Below are positions 60,912 through 64,000 of a DNA stretch of 64,000 nucleotides, in pieces. The notes beneath the pieces are model-generated. The model searched no databases and had not been told where the DNA came from. It was given only the letters and a program-made list of their open reading frames with translations. Source of the DNA: Gemmatimonadota bacterium (lineage in GTDB: Bacteria > Gemmatimonadota > Gemmatimonadetes > Gemmatimonadales > Gemmatimonadaceae); contig JAPLKU010000004.1 in NCBI GenBank assembly GCA_026387935.1, positions 1 to 64,000 on the forward strand, read 5' to 3'. The position numbers and the translations under genes were made by a program. Each line of letters begins with the position of its first letter. Positions within the stretch are counted from its first letter, which is position 1.

Positions 60912-63161
60912 ATGCGACGCAAAGCGTTCTTCAGTGTTGCCCTGGCGGTAGCGTTGGCTGCCCCAGCCTTCGCGCAGCAGCCCTACGCGCCCAAGACCGT
61001 TGGTGCCGACGCCTACGCGCACGCTGAGCGTGCGCTCGCACCGGCCCTGACGCCGCTCGCGGGCGTCGGATTTGGCGTCACCGCCAACTGGCTGCCCGAT
61101 GACCGGATGTGGTACCGCAACACGACGGCGACCGGCACGGAAATCGTGCTCGTCGATCCAGCGAAGAAGACGCGAACCGTCTGCGACGCCACGATGAGCA
61201 ACTGCCCCGGCGTTCCCGCCGATGCGGCCACGAGCGCTGGTCGCGGTGGTGGCGGACGAGGTGGACGAGGTGGCCCACCAGGTGGCGCCCCAGGTGGTGG
61301 TCGCGGCGGTCCCGCCGCCGGCCCTCCGCTCACCACATCACCCGATGGCAAGCTCGGCGCCTTCATTAAGGACTACAACCTCTGGGTTCGCGACATCGCG
61401 TCTGGTCGCGACAAGCAGCTCACCACAGATGGTATCAAGGACTTCGGTTACGCCACGGACAACGCAGGCTGGGCGTCGAGCGACCGCGCGATTCTCCTCT
61501 GGTCGCCGGACTCGAAGAAAATCGCCACGCAGCAGCAGGACGAGCGGAAGGTCGGCGAATGGCACCTGATTGAAACGAAGGCCGGTCACCCGAACCTGAA
61601 GTCGTGGAAGTATCCGCTCCCGGGCGACAGCGTGGTGCAGATGATCTTCCACGTCGTGATCGAAGTTGAACCGGCGAAGGTGATTCGCCTCAAGATGGGC
61701 GCCGATTTCCATCGCGCCACGATCGGCGACAACATCAGCATGAGCGACTACAAGTGGAGCCCCGATGGCGCGAAGCTCGCGCTCGCCTCCACATCGCGTG
61801 ATCACAAGGGCGCAGTGGTACGCGTGGCGGATGCCGTCACCGGCGACGTGCGCGACGTGATGGAAGAGACTGTCACGACACAGTTCGAGTCGCGCACCGG
61901 TTGGCAGGTGCTCTGGGGCTCGAACGAACTGCTCTGGTATTCGCAGAAGGACGACTGGGGCCAGCTCTACCTGCACGACCTGACCACTGGCAAACTCAAG
62001 AACAAAGTCACGACGGGTGAAGGCCCGGTGACGGCGGTCATCAAGCTCGACGAAAAGGCGCGCACGCTCTACTACATGGCCAACGGCCGAGAGCCGGGGC
62101 AGGATCCGTACTTCGGTCACGCGTACCGCGTGGACCTGGACGGCAAGGGAGCGGTTTCGCTCTCGCCGGACGTTGGCGATCACCAGGTGCAAGTGTCGCC
62201 GAGTGGGAAGTATCTGGTAGACACGTACTCGAAGCTCGATGCGCCGCCGGTCGTCGCGCTGCGCGATGATGCGGGCAAGCTGGTCGTTGCGCTCGAGAAG
62301 ATGGACATCGCGAAACTCGTAGCCGCAGGCTGGAAGGCGCCGATCGCCATCAAGGTCAAGGCCGACGACGGCAAGACCGATCTCTATGGCATGATGTTCG
62401 TGCCGTACAATCTCGATAAAACCAAGAAGTACCCGATCGTCAATAACGCCTACCCCGGCCCGCAGAGCGGCAGCGTCGGTGGCCGCACATTCACATCGGC
62501 GCGCGGCGACAAGCAGGCACTGGCCGACCTCGGCTTTGTTGTCGTGTCAATCGACGGGCGTGGCACGCCGGGTCGGTCGAAGTCATTCCACGACTACTAC
62601 TACGGCCGCATGGGCCGCGACAACACGATTCCTGATCAGGTGTCAGGAATGAAGGATCTCGCGAAGCAGTATCCGTATATCGACATCGACCGCGCGGCCA
62701 TGTGGGGGCACTCAGGAGGCGGGTTCATTACGGCCGATGCGATGTTCCGCTTTCCGGATTTCTTCAAGGTTGGCATCGCCGAGTCGGGGAACCATGACCA
62801 GCGGTTGTACGAAGACGATTGGGGCGAACGCTATCAGGGCCTGCTCGTGAAAACGGCGGATGGCAAGGATAGCTATGAGCAGGAAGCCAACCAGTCCATG
62901 GCCAAGAACCTGAAGGGCAAGCTGCTGCTCGCGCATGGCACGATGGACAACAACGTGCCGCCGGACAACACGCTGCTCGTGGTGGACGCGCTCATCAAGG
63001 CAAACAAGTCGTTCGACCTGCTCATGATTCCGAACGTTGCCCACGGATACGGCAACGCCTCCAACTATATGATGCGCCGCCGCTGGGACTACTTCGTGCA
63101 AAACCTCCTCGGCGCAGAACCGCCGAAGGATTATGAGATTGGCAAGCGGCCGGTGCCATGA
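60912..63161 (+). CDS. Secreted S9-family peptidase, dipeptidyl-peptidase IV type
   Basis: A 749-residue exported enzyme with a signal peptide (1-22, AFAQQ). The N-terminal DPP IV-like propeller (about 100-490) contains KWSPDGAKLALAS and a Gly/Arg/Pro-rich insert (about 112-140). Catalytic residues: Ser601 in GHSGGGFIT, Asp in HGTMDNNVP and His in NVAHGYG. DPP IV releases X-Pro dipeptides from N-termini. The frame is open back to 60864, but the ATG at 60912 exposes the signal peptide. The stop overlaps the M1 start (ATGATG), so the two are coupled and probably act in sequence on the same peptides. Confidence 0.92.
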   Translation: MRRKAFFSVALAVALAAPAFAQQPYAPKTVGADAYAHAERALAPALTPLAGVGFGVTANWLPDDRMWYRNTTATGTEIVLVDPAKKTRTVCDATMSNCPGVPADAATSAGRGGGGRGGRGGPPGGAPGGGRGGPAAGPPLTTSPDGKLGAFIKDYNLWVRDIASGRDKQLTTDGIKDFGYATDNAGWASSDRAILLWSPDSKKIATQQQDERKVGEWHLIETKAGHPNLKSWKYPLPGDSVVQMIFHVVIEVEPAKVIRLKMGADFHRATIGDNISMSDYKWSPDGAKLALASTSRDHKGAVVRVADAVTGDVRDVMEETVTTQFESRTGWQVLWGSNELLWYSQKDDWGQLYLHDLTTGKLKNKVTTGEGPVTAVIKLDEKARTLYYMANGREPGQDPYFGHAYRVDLDGKGAVSLSPDVGDHQVQVSPSGKYLVDTYSKLDAPPVVALRDDAGKLVVALEKMDIAKLVAAGWKAPIAIKVKADDGKTDLYGMMFVPYNLDKTKKYPIVNNAYPGPQSGSVGGRTFTSARGDKQALADLGFVVVSIDGRGTPGRSKSFHDYYYGRMGRDNTIPDQVSGMKDLAKQYPYIDIDRAAMWGHSGGGFITADAMFRFPDFFKVGIAESGNHDQRLYEDDWGERYQGLLVKTADGKDSYEQEANQSMAKNLKGKLLLAHGTMDNNVPPDNTLLVVDALIKANKSFDLLMIPNVAHGYGNASNYMMRRRWDYFVQNLLGAEPPKDYEIGKRPVP

Positions 63162-64000
63162 TGCGGTTCTCGTGCCGCACCTTCGCTGTTCTCACCGCGA
63201 TCAGTGCGTTCAGCGCACCGGCAAGCGCCGGCGCACAGACCAACACACCCACTGGTAATCGGCCAGCCGAACCGGCCCGTAAATATTCGCACGCCGATTC
63301 GCTCCGTGGCAGCAACGGGCCCGGCCGTGCCTGGTGGGACGCGACGTACTACGACCTCAACGTTGCGATCACGCCAACGGACTCGAGCATCCGTGGCTGG
63401 AACGCGATCACGTACATGGTGCTGAGCGCGAGCAAGCCGATGCAGATGGACCTGCAGCCGCCGCTCGTGGTGGACAGCATTCGTCAGGATGGCCGCGACG
63501 TGAAGTACACGCGCGACGGTAACGCGCTCATGCTCGCGCTGACCGCCGCGCAGAAGGTTGGCGACTCGAAAACCGTGACCGTGTACTATCACGGCAAGCC
63601 GGTGGCGGCCAAGCGTCCTCCCTGGGACGGCGGTTACATCTGGCGCACCGACTCAGTTGGAAATCCCTGGGTGGCCACCGCCAACGAAGGACTCGGTGCG
63701 AGTGTCTGGTGGCCCAACAAGGATTACTTCGGCGACGAACCCGACAGTCAGCGCGTGGCCATCACCGTACCCGACTCGATGATCAACGTGTCGAACGGTC
63801 GGATGCGCGGTCGCAAGCGCAACGGCAACGGCACCACCACGTACGAGTGGTTCGTCAACGAACCGATCAACAACTACAACATCGCGGTCAACGCCGGATC
63901 GTACGAGCGTTTCTTCGATGTGTACCAGGGCGAGGGCGGCACGCTCTCACTCGACTATTACGCTCTGCGATATCACGTCGCCGACGCGCGCAAGCAGTGG
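63158..64000 (+). CDS. M1-family metallopeptidase, N-terminal part (cut by window end)
   Basis: The frame from the ATG at 63158 (or the adjacent ATG at 63161) is open to the window end, giving 281 residues. A signal peptide occupies about the first 26 residues (SAGAQT). The rest is the M1 N-terminal beta domain: AWWDATYYDLNVAITPTDSS, then GLGASVWWPNKDYFGDEPDS and NNYNIAVNAGSYERFF, blocks typical of secreted M1 aminopeptidases. The catalytic HExxH region lies beyond the window. It overlaps the DPP IV-type gene by 4 bases. Confidence 0.88.
   Translation, partial: MMRFSCRTFAVLTAISAFSAPASAGAQTNTPTGNRPAEPARKYSHADSLRGSNGPGRAWWDATYYDLNVAITPTDSSIRGWNAITYMVLSASKPMQMDLQPPLVVDSIRQDGRDVKYTRDGNALMLALTAAQKVGDSKTVTVYYHGKPVAAKRPPWDGGYIWRTDSVGNPWVATANEGLGASVWWPNKDYFGDEPDSQRVAITVPDSMINVSNGRMRGRKRNGNGTTTYEWFVNEPINNYNIAVNAGSYERFFDVYQGEGGTLSLDYYALRYHVADARKQW

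Overview
The window reads as chromosomal DNA of a high-GC Gram-negative bacterium, most probably a member of the Gemmatimonadota. Pointers to this are the many large secreted hydrolases (four S9 prolyl-oligopeptidase-type enzymes plus M1, M14, M20 and M42 types), two DUF5916 outer-membrane proteins, a Ser/Thr kinase with a TPR tail, and Gly/Arg-rich loops inside the secreted enzymes. The taxon is inferred from gene content; no rRNA or marker gene is present to fix it. Almost every gene has a signal peptide or membrane segment, so the stretch is dominated by envelope and extracellular protein/peptide degradation.

Layout. 1-2200: AT-richer margin with a small secreted protein and a tyrosine recombinase, probably the right edge of an integrated element that continues off the left end. 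2207-8443: the translation factor EttA, coupled to a DUF5916 protein, facing a second DUF5916 paralogue. 8726-10831: an outer-membrane barrel and a low-complexity secreted protein. 10898-16529: divergent M14 carboxypeptidase and S9 peptidase. 16560-18862: CHAD-CYTH fusion coupled to a two-module VOC protein. 18875-22430: M20 and duplicated M42-type peptidases on the minus strand. 22516-24955: three unrecognised proteins, one internally duplicated. 24952-25769: a 5'-truncated RHH antitoxin-like reading frame coupled to a nucleotidyltransferase. 25866-29066: Ser/Thr kinase.

29145-38351: a self-contained regulatory and efflux block consisting of a divergent PepSY protein, then response regulator, histidine kinase, TolC-like protein, membrane-fusion protein, RND pump and YncE-like propeller. 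Two matching 18-bp PhoB-box-like sites, one at each promoter position, suggest that the regulator controls both the PepSY side and the pump genes. 38593-43979: sarcosine-oxidase-like enzyme, TonB-plug protein without a barrel, aminotransferase and lipoprotein. 44041-48224: a small basic ORF, tRNA-Asn, DUF411 and M20 genes, an acyl-CoA ligase and a 58-aa small gene. 48296-51121: O-antigen-ligase-like protein and an AlaX-type editing protein. 51609-64000: S9 peptidase, an anomalous class II tRNA, S9 peptidase, YncE/phosphoesterase fusion, an AbrB-Doc toxin-antitoxin pair, S9 peptidase coupled to an M1 aminopeptidase cut by the window end.

The most unusual signals are: (i) the tRNA at 54588-54671, which has a leucine-type class II body but a GTG (His) anticodon and is followed by a trailer element complementary to its anticodon and variable arms; (ii) the paired operator sites of the two-component/efflux block; (iii) 12-bp (four-codon) tandem repeats that recur in at least six separate genes; (iv) three in-phase 11-bp repeats in the promoter region of the last S9-M1 operon; (v) two toxin-antitoxin-like loci, each with a missing or altered key part.
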